From: Eutreptiella sp. 'Long Island Sound 2002'
Taxonomy: Eukaryota; Euglenozoa; Euglenophyceae; Eutreptiales; Eutreptiaceae
Direction of reading: 5' to 3'
DNA length: 64,000 nucleotides
Assembly (NCBI GenBank): GCA_964036045.1
Contig: OZ038383.1
Location: 63,741,725 to 63,805,724 of the forward strand
Shown here piece by piece: positions 1-11,765 of this stretch. A program made the position numbers and the translations under genes. Positions within the stretch are counted from its first letter, which is position 1; each line of letters begins with the position of its first letter. The notes under the pieces were generated by a model. That model ran no database searches, was not told where the DNA came from, and was given only the letters and a program-made list of their open reading frames with translations.

Positions 1-3000
1 AGTACATGTAATGTACACGCAGCCTCTCTTCAAATTCCTCTGCAAAGGTCCGGTCCGTGTTGTATTTCGGATCCGGACCAACAATGCAGAGGTTTCTGTA
101 TTGTACACCGTACGAAGTCTCATGTTTGCTGGGGCTTGTCTTGCCCACAGCCTCCCGTGTCGTCAAGACATGGATTGAAAAATGCTTATGCATAAGCACA
201 GCCAGCAAGGTATCCTTCGGCTGGATGCGGTATGCATCAGGGACGACCTTGTCTAAAAAAACCCTTAGCATTCTGGGTTCAATGGTCTCTGACGGCTTAT
301 GCCGCAGGCACAGCGCTGCTAGGGCGTGTTGGAGGCGCGATTGTGTATCACCCGGTTCGGGAACTTCGGTATTGGCTGTGTCCGCGTCAATGCGCTCGCC
401 CTCAAGCTCCAAATCTGGTTCCGGGAGCTGCTGAACGGGCTGGGGGGGCTGAGCGGACGAAGACAAGGCACTAGCAGCAGCCTTGACTGCCAGACATGTG
501 TGTTGCAGGTGACAAAAAGTGTTCTGAGCACAAAAAGGGAATACATTAGTGAGTCTACTCAAAGGGGCCTAGGTGAGAAAGCGACACACATGCAAAAAGA
601 AAACCACAAAAGCAGGCACAAAGCATCACAAGGCACAAAGGGCAAACATTCATAAGCTTGAGTACAGTGTTCTCGATGCAAGTTTGTAGGCAAAGCAGCC
701 ACCAAGGATCAAACTGGCGTTGCACATGTCAAAAGCAAAAGTCCAAATTCACAAAGGAGCACAAAGGGGAAGCAATCATAAGCTGGAGCACAGTGTTCTC
801 CATGCAGTTTTGTAGGCAAAGCAGACAAAGGGTAGACAAACATTAGCTTCAACGTGCTGTTCTCCATGGCATCTTGCAGGCAAGGTAGGCACCAAGCATC
901 CAACCAAAATTCCACTGGGTTTGGGCTGAAAAATTTCTTCCGAGCTCCCCCGGCACGGTCGGCTGGGAAGCCCATGGAACATTCCTACCGATATTGGTTG
1001 CGTTTTGGGACCCGATCTGGCTGCCAAAACTTCCGAGCATCTTTCCAAGGGTTTTCGAAAACTTCCAAGCGACAGACCGAAGCATATCGCATGCACGTCG
1101 GTACAGATTTCCTAAAATTGCCACCGGTAACCGGACAATATTGGTCTCTCTTGCAATGTTCTATGCTGGGCACCGGTGGTACATGTGTGCGTCTAATTTT
1201 TAGATGCACCGCTGAAATGCAATTCAATGTGGTCTGTATCTGCTCGAACCCTTTTTGTTCAATTTGGCACTTGAAAAACGGGGGGGGGGGGTTGGAAACA
1301 GGCATCAAACGACAAAGGAATCTCAATTTTGTTCCCAAAAGGGGAATGTTTTGTGTTATTTAAAGTACAAATGATGAGTCTTTCAGATGTACCCCTGAAA
1401 AGCAGTTTGATGCGTGTGTACACAATCACACACACAAAATTTTTGATTCAGAAACGGCGAAATAGGGCGCGAGGGTCGGTTCGAGGCATTAAAGGACGGA
1501 AAAACCAAAAATTCGCTCTCCGGAAGCCAACTTTTTGTGCAATTGATGTTACAAATGACGATTGTTTTGAACACACCCCTGCAATGCAATTTTTCAAATG
1601 CACCCGTGACATGCAGTTTCAGATGTTTTGCATCTTGGTACAACCTCTTTTTTCATGTTAACCCAATAAAACATGTCGCCTGCGGCATATATTGGTGACC
1701 CAATGCCTTAAATTGCAATTTTCTCTTCCTCCAAACAAAATGACGTTCTAGGATTGAAAATCATAGCTGTAGGTAACTCCCATCCAAACCCACTACAAGT
1801 CGTGAATTCTCTTTGTGGGTTATACAAATTGGTTTTACGTGCCTAGATAGTGAGGTAGATAATATCCTCTTTCTCTCTATGCTTTGTGCAGAGTGTTACT
1901 CTACCTTGATGGTAAGCACCAAGGGATATAAGGGGCCTTTTTTGACATGACCGGGTTCAAGGTGCAGGTAGCCTAACTAAGTAAGATGCACTCCATGCGA
2001 CGCATATGGCATTGCAGTGATCTCATGGGACACATAGCATGCAACCTAGGCAAATTATGGAGTGAATCGGAAAACATCAAATCTCTAGGTAAGCGACACC
2101 AATGACAGACGCCATCACAGGTTTTTCCTCCTTTATATTATCATTGTGACTATGTTTCACAACCTCCGTTCATTGTCCTACATTTATCCATCCGCAGACA
2201 CCTCATGGTGTTTATCAAGATTTGAAGTTTCGTGATTCCATTGTTGTGTTGTGAGTGGGGCTAAGCCTCATTTGCCGAGATCTTCGCAAATATACCCCCA
2301 AATGGCTACATTTTGGCCATTTTTTTTAGACATCATCGCTAATCCCCCCCTTCAAACTGCTCCCTCGCACTAATACAAATAATTGTGAGGAGCCGGGCTC
2401 CGTTCCGCTGTCCATTCAAGATAAATGTGCCGTGATGAGACCACTTACCCGCAATCGCCAATTGCAGTGGCTGCAGATGCGCAAGCAGGATCGGCCATAT
2501 ATTTCTTCACCATTAGATTTACTTAAATCTTTCCAAAAACATTCATACACTGAGATGTATTTAGTTCCATCCGCCATGAGTTTCTTGTAGACTGAAATTT
2601 TTCTATGGGCCATATGAGTATGGACTTCTCTAGTTTGGTCGCTGCCCGCGTCTCCTCTGTTATCCCCTGTGTCACCAGAACAAGCATCCAAGTCGCATCC
2701 CTGCAAGGCTTCACACCGGGTCTAGCCGGCCCTGAGCCCAGCGACCACTTCATTCACCCGGCACGGCACTTACATCGTAGTGGATGGACTTGAATGTTCT
2801 TGCCGCGGGACGCACACGTCCGTGAGGCCCCCATGGTGCACAAATGGAAGTTGCGTTGACATAGGAGGTGACCATCTCCCTCCCTCTTTGCTGCGCAACC
2901 GAAGCGCTACACAGATTTCCCTGCAACAGTTAGCGTCCTAGGAGAGCAAACATTGCATGCCAAGAAGGTCACCATTTTGAATATCCCAGTCGGAATCGGG

Positions 3001-3150
3001 CGTCCTAAGGCTAGAATCAACCATACCAAGGCGGCCGCGAAGCTCTTTACGGGCTAGACGTCGTCTGGGCGCCCTACAAAACTGCTCTCATGGAGAACAT
3101 GGAGGTGGATTTGATGCATTTTTCAGTCGGAGGCGCAAGTGAGGAAGTAG
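1..3150. other. No recognisable gene
   Basis: I see no reading frame here that looks like a known protein on either strand. The stretch holds moderately AT-rich sequence, a run of G near 1280-1290 and short overlapping frames without recognisable motifs. The frame at 854-1363 (+) is the longest, but it is interrupted by low-complexity sequence and has no neighbour that supports it. Confidence 0.4.
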
Positions 3151-3347
3151 AGTCTGAGCGCCCAGCAATATGGGGCCTAATGAGGGCACGGCCTACGGCA
3201 GGCCCAGAAGTTCCAGACAGGTTGCTAGTTACTCAAGGAACGCCTTCGGCGTGAAGAGGGGTTTGATTTTAATTTTTTGGTTGATGAATTTTTGGTGCAA
3301 AGAGATGAAATTAGCGAGCACGTTAACAGGGATGGGGGGCTTGAATC

Positions 3348-5515
3348 ATGGCAGAATTTGCGATCATCCAAGTCCGGAATGTCAACACTTTCCCCAAGGA
3401 AAAAACGCCGGAGGCTGTTGTAGGAACCTGCTGGTTGCATTATGTCATACTAGACCTAGATGATCAAGCCGCATTGGTGGTAGCCCAAGAGTCAAGCATT
3501 TTGGCGGCGGCTAGGCAAGCTCGCCTAGAAATAGAGGCAGAAGGAGTACCGCACGTGGATTCTTGCTTGAATTCAACAGGCTTGCGTGGTCGTACATCAA
3601 CTACAGCTCCGTCAAGTCACAGACTGTCGAGCCCCATTGATTATTGTTGTTGAGCCCATGGAGATATGGAGATCCAAACACTGAGGGATCAATTGCAATT
3701 GATCATTCAGTCGTTGGGGACAAAGAAAATTCTCAAGACCCACATGCACTCCGTAGGAGCCTCGTACCTGGCTAGAGCGATTGAGCCATCGGTAGAAGCA
3801 ACGGACATTTTTTCGTGTCGCTGCTTCGGTGGACTGAAAGACCATGGATGCTAGGATTAGTAGGGCTAAGGTCAAGGAACGGGTGACAACCACTTGTGCC
3901 CAGATCCGGGCGGAGGCTGCCACGGTGACGGCAACCAACGAAAAGAGGACTTCCTCTCGCATCCCACTGCAGCTGCCGTTGACAATAAAACTCTGGGCTG
4001 GCTTTTGCTTGCCCAGAACCTCGCCGGAGCCGGTATGGCTAATGATGGTGCAAAAGTCTCAGCCATTGCGGCTGGCATAGGCGTAGAATCTTTCCTGGAC
4101 CGTTCTTCCTTGAGGCTTTGACACAACAGTAAGCCCGGGGAGGGCCCAAGTTTGAAAGGGAGTGCAAACTATGGCTCAAAACGCAGAAACTCGAGGACGA
4201 TCGATTCCTTACGCCTCTCTTGGACTGCCTTGAGGGACCGCTTGCAAAAACCTAGCTTGGCACCTGGAGCACTTGCGAAGAGACAAGCTCCCCCTTTAAA
4301 TGTAGTGAGGTTCGAAAGCTTTTGGATGCACTTGGATCCCGCGTACTTGAGGACCACTACCACCAAATGATGAAGAATTTCCCGAGTTTCGCAATCAATT
4401 CTCCATGACGTTCAGGACAACAAGGAGCGCTTCTGGAATCTCGTGGAGGAAGGCGAGTATTCACAAGAAAAATTCTCCGACGTTGATTTCAACAATATAA
4501 CTTTCGATAAAACCCCCTCAAAACCGCCACAGCTCTGCGGAACAAGGAGTCCGAAGAGAAGGTCAAAACGTGGTGGGCGGAGGTGGAAGGCTTTGTTGCC
4601 ACCGTGCATAAATTGTCAGTCCGGGAGTCCCTCCAAAACTGCCCCCCAACGTCCTTTTGTCCGGTGAAATTCACTGAGGTGACGTGGAACGTAAACTTTC
4701 ACCAGCAGGAGGATAGTACTTGTTCGTCCAAGTCCTCAGTTGAGGGGTCAATTTTCATGGTCGCCGTCTGTAAGCTCGCAATCACGTTTTTCCCTACACC
4801 CCCTGGGGTTTTGGAACGAGGTTGAGCAGCGGGCAAACGCCGCCAACTTGAATTACCACAAGGGCCTTGCTGGCAAGCAAGTCCCAAGGTTCATCTCAAA
4901 AGGCGACCAAGAACCAAAAGACATCAGGGAACGATACCGAGAATGTCTTGAATAAATATGGCATTTGTATCCGACTCGGCTTGACCAGATGTGCTTAGTC
5001 TGATTCTACGGACTAGCACAAGCGTTTGAGGACCTGAACCAGATGCAAACTTGCTTCCGGTCTCTTGGGAGTTGTTTGTGTTGTTTCTTGTCTTTGTTTG
5101 TCCTCCGGCGCGTTGCTGGGTCTTGTTACCTGCCTCCCCCGTGCACCTTTTTGGCATTCTGCTTTGTCTCTTGATTATTGGCAATCTTGCTGTTTCCATC
5201 AATAATCTTGTCATTGTGAGAAGACCAAATGGTTGCAGTGGCAAATATTTTGCAAATAACCATCAGGTCCGCTGGTAACAAAGGAGATGCCAAGGGTTCT
5301 TAGGGCAAGGGAAAGTCCAACCCCCCTGGTAGATTCCACTCATGAAATGGCAGAGGGCATGGCACCGGTGGAGCCCCATCATCAAGTGGTTGGGGTCGTG
5401 GGAAAGGCAACTCAAGGTTTGCCTGGGTTGCTGAGTCACATCGCTAATATTACCAGAAATTTGAGCAGGATGGAGGTGCTTACCTCGACAATGTTGTGGA
5501 TGATCCCCTGAATGA
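3348..5515 (+). pseudogene. Degraded 5' coding region of R1, possibly gag-like
   Basis: Several plus-strand segments in different frames read like one broken protein: an Ala/Glu-rich helix near 3480-3545 (AARQARLEIEAEG), a short segment EIQTLRDQLQLIIQSLG at about 3666-3720, and EVRKLLDALGSRVLEDHYHQ around 4310-4370. A further segment lies at 4560-4680 (KVKTWWAEVEGFVATVHKLS). Their helical, charged character and position upstream of pol-like segments fit a gag region. I do not recognise a capsid or zinc-knuckle motif, so the gag label is inference from position only. Confidence 0.28.
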
Positions 5516-6254
5516 GGAATGGATCGAAGAAAAGGGAAACATTCATCACGTTAATGTGACACCCGGTGAAGGAAATGCTTGCGGGGGGGGGGGCACAAAA
5601 ATTGCCCCTCCACATGCGGTTGCAGGCAGGATCCTCAGATTCCAAAACGACCCTTGCTGGATCTAGGGTCGCATGTCGCTTGCCCTCTCAATCCGAAAAC
5701 GGATCATTCTCCTGTATTGCATGAGGTGGGAATACGGTTCGAGCAAAGGCGCTGTCAGCTTGTCACTAAGTTGTGGGTCTTTGATTGCAAAGGCAACTTT
5801 CACCTCGCCACTTGCTGTTGTGACAATGAATTTGAGGTAAATCTCCAACCCAATTCCTCTTTACGTGACGACTGCTTCTTTAATTCACCACACCCTATAA
5901 CCCTGGAGGGACTATGTGGACACTCTTTTTCCGGTGGTCAACGGGAATGTTATACATCTACCCATTTCCTCGCTCAGAACCTTTGGATTGGCGGCAAGGT
6001 GGAAGAAGTTGTCACTAAGGATGACTACTTCTGCTGTGGTTACATGAAGTATGCCCTCTACCTAGGCCATACGTGGCACACGAAAAAGCGGGTGGCACCA
6101 GTAGGTCATAGGCATTGTTTTTGCTGGCATCGCGTCCGATTGAGCACCCCAAATTTCGTTTTTTGCAGGCACGGATCCAAATTGCAGAAGAAATCTTAAC
6201 GCAAAAGGTTACTCCAAATATCGGAGAAAATATCACCATGCGGATGCCAATGGG

Positions 6255-6765
6255 AGGTCGGGGTATGCTCGGGAGCGAGAATCTCTGAGCACGCACAACC
6301 ACCAACGCCGCCCCTCGCCCTGGCACTCTGCACCTTACAAAATTGTTGACACATGGCGCCATACTATTTGTGAATATGTTTGTGAGCACCATCCTTTTAC
6401 CCCACACTATGATGCCCTTGCAAACCGTAAAAGCAGACGCTTCAAAAAATTGTTTGTACACGCTGGGGCCCAAAAATGGGACAATCCGTTGTGGATTCAT
6501 CCTCTGTTTCAGGTAATCCAACATGTTATCCGTAAAATGAAGCAGGTTAGGACACAGGCGATGTCAGTTGTGCCCCTATGGGACGACAAGACTTGGATTC
6601 CTGAATTGTAGGACATTTGTGTTGACTACATTGAACTTTCAAGGAAGACTGAGCTGTACAAAAAGGACGACACACGTCCCCTCCGACGGCGCTCCTTGGT
6701 TTCTCTCGAAGTCTTGGTTGATGGACGACTGCTTGACTGTGATTCTGCTCATGCTTGACTGATTC
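6255..6765 (+). pseudogene. Retroelement pol fragment, region following RNase H
   Basis: The plus-strand frame reads DALANRKSRRFKKLF, then WDNPLWIHPLFQVIQHVIRK and AMSVVPLWDDKTWIPEL. This matches the general pattern seen near the RNase H end of some retroelement polymerases: an Asp-Ala-x-Ala motif, then Asn-Pro-Pro-Phe-x-Leu-Ile, then a conserved 'PLW...W' stretch. Here the NPPF motif appears as IHPLF. A stop (TAG) falls at about 6609 inside otherwise continuous coding. It lies between the gag-like region and the reverse-transcriptase-like segment. Assignment rests on motif pattern, not on a search. Confidence 0.4.
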
Positions 6766-6829
6766 ATGTCTGTGGTTTGAGCCTGAGGTGGAGTGTGGCA
6801 CTGACGATGAATGTATTTGTTCCGATTTT

Positions 6830-7474
6830 TCTTCGGCATATGCTAATAGAGCGAAGGTCAAATGAGTCCCGCTTGTCTCCCTCTTCCCCAACACAGTGGA
6901 CATGGGAAAGAATCTTCACTGCACGGGCAAGGAAAACATTAAAATGGTGCCGCAAATTCACAGTTTTTTTTATGAAAAACCTCGTGTGGAAGCCTTCAAT
7001 GGCACCTTCAAGGAGCTGGATAAGGGAGATGCCCCCTTGAATGTAAAAGTCCGTCCCATCTACTTTCAAAAGGCAGTTGATATGGATCCCTTCCGTGTCA
7101 TTCATAGGAAGATTCTGCCTGCCAAAGGGCAGGACATCGCCGGAGTGGTTGCGACAGTACTTTCTGGCAATCAGCTGGACACCGAGTTGTGTTCCATGAG
7201 GAGGCAAAAGATTTTTTAGGAACAAAAGGATGCAACCCTCTCAGACAAGGTCATCAAAAACCCCCCCTTTCATGGGCAGTTCGATGATACTTTGATCGAG
7301 CTCCATGAGGGATACAAGCCAGAGAAACAGCAACCCTATGAGAACCACGGAGAGAAGCATGAGATACTCAGAAGAAGAATTGAGAGGGATTTCAGGAAAT
7401 TTGGTTCGATTCATTCGGATGCACCCAATGTGCTGCCTCCACGCCACCAACCGCCAAGAAGCATTGCCATCTGA
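6830..7474 (+). pseudogene. Pol linker and start of reverse transcriptase, truncated
   Basis: The frame at 6896-7219 contains VKVRPIYFQKAVDMDPFRVI and VVATVLSGNQLDTEL. After a single stop (TAG, about 7217) it continues in the same frame as FDDTLIELHEGYKPEKQQ, then NHGEKHEILRRRIERDFRKF. The last part resembles the N-terminal segment of Ty3-type reverse transcriptases, where a proline-rich stretch is followed by a helix pairing 'E...R..+...F.KFG.I' with the start of the fingers. The rest of the polymerase, including any YxDD motif, is missing, so this is a truncated relic. Confidence 0.38.
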
Positions 7475-7559
7475 TGGCACATTACATTCCTAAGTGCCTC
7501 TTTAATCGAGTCACCAGTGATTTCTTTTGTCTTAGTGAGCTTGAATTATTCAGCGCCGT

Positions 7560-7760
7560 CATTCAGGCTACATTCAGGTGTTGCCCTGCACTATCGAGTC
7601 GATGACCGGCAAAGGTGCTGACAAACGGTGTGCGCAGACTTGGATGGGCGGTTGGGGAGTCCCATCTGAAGTAATTACGAACTCAACGAAGGAGTACAAC
7701 TCTGAATGTGTGGAGAGAACTTTGTACTCGCCTTGGAATCCATTACTTAAGGTGTGAAAA
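7560..7760 (+). pseudogene. Integrase core fragment of R1
   Basis: The reading frame gives KGADKRCAQTWMGGWGVPSE followed by VITNSTKEYNSECVE. This is close to the integrase core signature in which a helix with Trp precedes 'GVP..ii(T/S)D.G.EF.S'. The expected catalytic Asp is replaced by Asn (ITN instead of ITD). The frame stops about 30 codons later, where the 20-bp repeats and family A begin. The matching C-terminal half is at 17868-18474. Confidence 0.5.
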
Positions 7761-7777
7761 GCACTCACACAGGGCGT

Positions 7778-7837
7778 TGCCCGGCAAGAGAGCCAACTGC
7801 CCGGCAAGAGAGCCAGCTGCCCGGCAAGAGAGCCAGC
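7778..7837. repeat. Three tandem copies of a 20-bp unit
   Basis: The unit TGCCCGGCAAGAGAGCCAGC occurs at 7778-7797, 7798-7817 and 7818-7837. Copy 1 differs by one base and the others are identical. The array sits at the junction between the R1 integrase fragment and family A copy 1, so it may mark the insertion boundary. Confidence 0.85.
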
Positions 7838-8113
7838 TGCTCTTTGATAACTATGCTGCGTAAGGAATGTAACTACGAAGCCAATTTCATTTCGACAACT
7901 TGCTGCTAGATGCAGCCGGAGCACTGCGGATGTAGTTTTTGTCGCTACATCCCAAACTTTGGTATTTGGGGTTGAGTTTTGGTTCACACAAAACCCTAAT
8001 CCCTCGAAAAACCCGTCGTTTCATGCCGAAGGCTTCCCCAAAAACCTATTTTACCACAGGCATGTGAAAAATATGGCTTCCTAGCCACTAGGACGCCATA
8101 TGGCGTCAAAACC

Positions 8114-8135
8114 AGACTTGGCGCGCACCAAGTCT
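8114..8135. repeat. Family A palindrome (AGACTTGGCGCGCACCAAGTCT type)
   Basis: A 22-bp near-perfect palindrome with arms AGACTTGG/CCAAGTCT around a GCGC centre. Degraded or complete versions recur at 12187-12207, 14297-14423, 15799-15818 and 17602-17622, all within family A. Confidence 0.7.
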
Positions 8136-8629
8136 AACGTGCTACTACTCAAGTACCATGTCACCAGGCCGGTGCACCTCATGTGATGCCCTAGCACCCT
8201 ACTTTCCCTAGCACACTTTGCACGAAGAAATGCTTCATCACTGCTGTTTTCTGCATCAAGTTGGTTCCATTGTTCATCGGCATGACTTCTCATAAAGTAT
8301 GGACACATTTGCAAACAAATGACAGCCATGCTGGGGGCCTAGGGTCCCGCCTACACATCCTACTAATCTTCCCAAATTGAGGAAAGAAGGAGGCACAAAC
8401 AAATGATAGCCGTGCCCAGGGTCTTGGTTACTTGCACATTTGAGGGGTCATTTCTCAGCTCATTTGAAGACCTCCCTATTTTCAAAGAAACTATTTTGCT
8501 TGTTCCATGACTAATCCCAGGCATAACATTTTTTGTTGTGCAAGTCCCGTCCAGGTTATGCGATCATAGGACCTACCCCCAGCCCCTCCGCTAGCGTTCA
8601 CCCTGGCTAGCCCTTGCCCGTCTTGCCCC

Positions 8630-9260
8630 CAATACTCTGGAAATCCGGCCGCCTTTAGCTCGACCTTGGAAACTTCGCTTTGAAATCTCAGTGTTTCACA
8701 CCTTGTGCCACCCTTCCCCTCTAAAAGCCGAGAAAATTGCAACGTGTCCCCATGTACGTGCCCACCCCAACCTGTCGTCTTTCCACAAATGGGCCCACAA
8801 GGTCATGGACGTTCCACACGCCTTGTGGGCATCCCTCATTTTTCTCATTTGTGTGGATAAAATTGTAAAATCCTCCACCCACAATGGACCTGACTTCCGG
8901 GCAACATCGCTTTTTGCCAACAAAGATTTCCCCCATTGACCGAGACTGTGCGTTCATGAAACTTGGGCTCCCTCCATGTCAACGATGTGCACGCAATGGA
9001 CCATCTACCTCAAGGTGGTGAGCAATCGCACCCCAACCCTCACTCTTCAGCCACTGCAGCAGCTTGCTCCTGCCGCAACCCCATATACTTATCTCCCCCC
9101 TCATCCTCCAATCGGAGGCCCGTGGCCGTGCGTGCTTGGATGCGTATGCAATCCGAGAACCATGGCACCCACTTTATTAATACCGCCTTCCGCCTTGGCC
9201 ACCGATGGAACCTCCGCAGGTTGGTAACCGGGGCACCAACCCCATTGTGCACCTGCCAAT
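8630..9260 (-). pseudogene. Family A coding segment, copy 1 (unknown function)
   Basis: Minus-strand frames read MRDAHKACGTSMTLWAHLW, TWGHVAIFSAFRGEG and, upstream, GAPVTNLRRFHRWPRRK. The related copy at 12565-13250 preserves the same segments with substitutions, for example VGPFVDRPHVGVGTYMATHC. Conservation of amino-acid pattern between two diverged copies supports coding on the minus strand. I do not recognise the protein. Frame changes inside each copy show that neither is intact. Confidence 0.35.
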
Positions 9261-9448
9261 GTATACGATGCAGCCCCTAGTCCCGTGGTCGCTAAGGCAC
9301 AATTGCTGGTGCAATCATGCTAGCCCATAGCCACTCATGTACAACCCCCCCCCTTTTTTCTTAAATTTAAGCAAGATTGTGGCACGGCTTCGCCACAAAG
9401 CCATCACACCACAGGAGCAGGGTTCTGCACAGAAGAATTAGAACACCG

Positions 9449-10100
9449 TCAAAGCAGAATTAGTGCTTTGGCGAAAGCGATAACGAACGCCACGATGTGG
9501 CGCGCGTATCCACCACTATCCTCAAACCGTTCCTTACAAACGTCCGCAACGTCCGCGTTGACATGGTACGTCTGCACCAAGTGACGAACAATGGATTGCT
9601 TCTCCGATCCACGGAGGAGAATCCACAACCCCAATGGCATGGTGGTGCCTAGGCCCCCAACGGCAAAATGAACGCAAGACGCGTTCCACAGGTTGATGCC
9701 ATTGAATACTACTCCCAGCCAAATATCGCGAAATAGGAATGTTGGTCGATCTGGATGCAACATAACCTATGAAACGTGAAGAAAAGTAGATGTGTCACTA
9801 CAATTTTTGCACATGAACGTTTTGTAGGCAGCTGTTCACCATACGGCAACTTTCCCCACAGGTTGCATGCTGCCGCAAAAAATTCATGGTCCGCATCAGA
9901 TTGAAATGGAACCTCCATCGCGGGTGGAGCCGGCAATTGTTTCCGCACCCGAAGTACGATGGACCAGGGATATTTCTAAGCGCTGTATGTACGGCTGTAT
10001 TGAAGTTTGCGCAAGCTGTCCCCATTTTTGTAGCTCTCCTTCCAAATGGCGCCAGCCATCACCTCAAACTCCTTGGGGGGGGGGGGGGGGATTGAGGGTC
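9449..10100 (-). pseudogene. Family A coding segment with proline-rich linker, copy 1
   Basis: Minus strand: NPQSPPPPPKEFEVMAGAIW, KNGDSLRKLQYSRTYSA, then MEVPFQSDADHEFFAAACNL and, after a break of about 60 bp, IWLGVVFNGINLWNASCVHF with TTMPLGLWILLRGSEKQSIV and DVCKERFEDSGG. Copy 2 (13400-14060) keeps the same order (NPQSPPPKPLELMAAAILW; ADVCKQRFEDSDGYPRH). The break may be an intron, because the first part ends beside AT-rich sequence. Function not recognised. Confidence 0.4.
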
Positions 10101-10119
10101 GTAGACAATGTGCATTAGG

Positions 10120-10600
10120 CGGCGGCCGAGTTGCACTTGAACTTCACAATCCAGCCCCAGAAGTGCCAAGAGGATGGCAAACGCAAAGGTAAGCGTGGCA
10201 AGGTCCTCATTGACGCAGTAGACCTAAGTGGAGTCCACCGGGGGGACCCACCAGCGGTGGGCGTGGTGGGTGGGGCACCCTTCGACCGAGTCATCGGCTG
10301 GGGCCGGGTGCGGCTTGGCGCGGGGCGCCAGGTGTATAGTTGCAGTGGCACTGTCTTGCAGAAGAACCACATCGCCTGAGTAGTGAACGTTGGGCTTCAA
10401 CGGGATTGGGGACTTGGGGTTGTAGGCGGTGGAGGAGGCACGAATGATCTCCGATGTGGGCTCCAGAATGTCGATGCCCCCCTAGAGCTGTAGGCTTGGA
10501 GTGCCCAATGAGCCTGCATCCCTCTCTTCCATGGTACAGGGGATGGTATAAGCGATGCCATGGTGCGGCTTGGGCACCGCTCCACCATCATCCTCAATGT
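10120..10600 (-). pseudogene. Family A C-terminal domain, copy 1
   Basis: Minus-strand translation reads MEERDAGSLGTPSLQL, ILEPTSEIIRASST, IPLKPNVHYSGDVVLLQDSA and ADDSVEGCPTHHAHRWWVPP. The same domain occurs at 15730-16462, 42736-43270 and, in part, 41415-41639. Conserved features are HAIAYxIP, (E/K)xDVxSLGSxSLEP, KPNVxYxGDVV..QD and the Cys/His-rich GCxTHHAHR stretch. The Cys/His group might bind metal, but that is speculation. The family is unknown to me. Confidence 0.42.
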
Positions 10601-11330
10601 CCGCGCCCTTCACCGTTTCCCCGTCCTTGTTGTGCTTCTCCTTCTCCTACTCCTCCTCCTTCTCTTGCTTTTCCTGCTCCTCCTCCGTCTACTCCTCCTC
10701 CTTTTTCTTTTACCCCTCTTTCTCCTTCTCCTTTTCCTCCTCCTTCTGTTTCTCCCTTTCCACCTCCTTCACCTTCTTTGCTTCCACGACCATCACCACC
10801 TCCTCCTTGTCCTTCTCTGCCGTCCCCACCTCCTGGTTCTCCTTTTCCTCCTCCTTCGCCAGCGCGGAGCCACGCATCACTGGCACCGAATGCATTACCT
10901 TCGGCGGTGGCTCGGCTCGACCCGGTCTCGGGTCAGCATACGTGTGCGGCGACCCGGCAGCACAAACGGAATGAAAAGCAACCAGTCGGGTCCACGTGCT
11001 CCGCGGTGCATAGCCGTCCCGCGAAGCACAGGCACGCTCCTAATAGGCTGAACAACAATGTCCCACTGGTTAGAGGCATGATACCCCCCTTCGGAGCCTG
11101 GACAGACGTGAAGGGACCTCCTCCGCCTCCGCCTTGTCCTTCTCCTTGTCCTCCTGCTTCTCTTTCTCCTTTTCCTCCTCCTGCTTTTTCCCCTTTTCCA
11201 CATCCTTCTCCTTCTCGGTTTCCACCAAAAAAATCACCTCCCCTCTCTCCTCCTCCGCCTTCTCAACCTTCTGGTTCCCATTTTCCTCTTCCGTCGCCAC
11301 CACGGAGGCAGGCATCACCGGCACTCAATG
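10580..11330 (-). pseudogene. Family A Lys/Glu-rich coil, two tandem versions
   Basis: The plus strand is almost pure pyrimidine (CTCCTCCTT-type). On the minus strand it encodes long K/E runs such as EKEKDVEKGKKQEEEKEKEK, preceded by MPVMPASVVATEEENGNQKV. Two versions lie side by side (about 10620-10900 and 11100-11320), each ending at the same MHSVPVMRGSA/MPVMPASVV boundary. A third is at 16460-16730. Such sequence usually forms a charged helix. The opposite-strand Pro/Ser frames are low-complexity shadows. Confidence 0.45.
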
Positions 11331-11429
11331 CATTAACTCTGCAAGTGTTTCCGGTGTAGTGCATACGTGTGCGCCGACCCGGGGTGCACCTACTCCGCGG
11401 TGCATAGCCGTCCCGCGAAGCACGGTCAC

Positions 11430-11765
11430 ACTGCGAAGAGGCTGAACCACAATGTCCCACTGGCTAGAGGTATGATACACCGTTCGGACCCTGAACAAAC
11501 CAGAAAGGACTTGCTTGGGGGGCACAACGTGACTAGAATCATCACCGCGATGGTTTGCCCCGTCATGCGGTGCCCCAATGAAAAATCCCTATGCGGGACC
11601 TGGAAGCCCTTCCACGGAGAAGCATCGCAGCGATCGATGAGACTGGGACACAGCGGTTCCAAACCATCAAGCTCCGAGATGCCGTCCTTGATGTGGGCCA
11701 CCAAATTGCGTCGCGATCATAAGACAACGAGTTGGCCAAATTGGTTGCCTTGGTTTGATACTTGC
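11430..11765 (-). pseudogene. Family A N-terminal segment, copy 1
   Basis: The minus-strand frame reads DGISELDGLEPLCPSLIDRC, ASPWKGFQVPHRDFSLGHRM and TGQTIAVMILVTLCPPSKSF. Copy 2 at 16835-17113 gives EGISKLDGLEQLCPNLIDRW and IPHGDFSLGHRITGQTIVVM. The hydrophobic stretch TIAVMILVTL is conserved. The two copies are about 80% identical, consistent with selection on the protein before decay. No known family recognised. Confidence 0.4.

Larger units (their letters stand above)
3150..7760 (+). mobile_element. Decayed Ty3-like retroelement R1, 5' part
   Basis: The plus strand carries, in retroelement order, a coding-like but unrecognised 5' region (3.3-5.9 kb), a segment resembling the RNase H end region of retroelement polymerases (6.26-6.76 kb), a segment resembling the start of a reverse transcriptase (6.83-7.47 kb) and a fragment of an integrase core (7.57-7.76 kb). 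Frames change repeatedly and in-frame stops occur, so it is dead. The integrase C-terminal part lies 10 kb downstream at 17868-18474, after the family A repeats. I infer that family A inserted into the integrase gene of R1. No long terminal repeats were identified and the outer ends are uncertain. Confidence 0.5.

Noticed and set aside
5579-6199. 206-codon plus frame
   Set aside because: No recognisable motif, Cys-rich and uneven. The neighbouring plus frame carries the pol-like segments just downstream, so this is likely an off-frame reading of R1.
10454-11359. Long Pro/Ser-rich plus-strand frame (301 codons)
   Set aside because: It is the antisense of the Lys/Glu-rich minus-strand coil. 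The CCT/TCT composition alone keeps all frames open, and minus-strand segments on both sides are conserved between copies.
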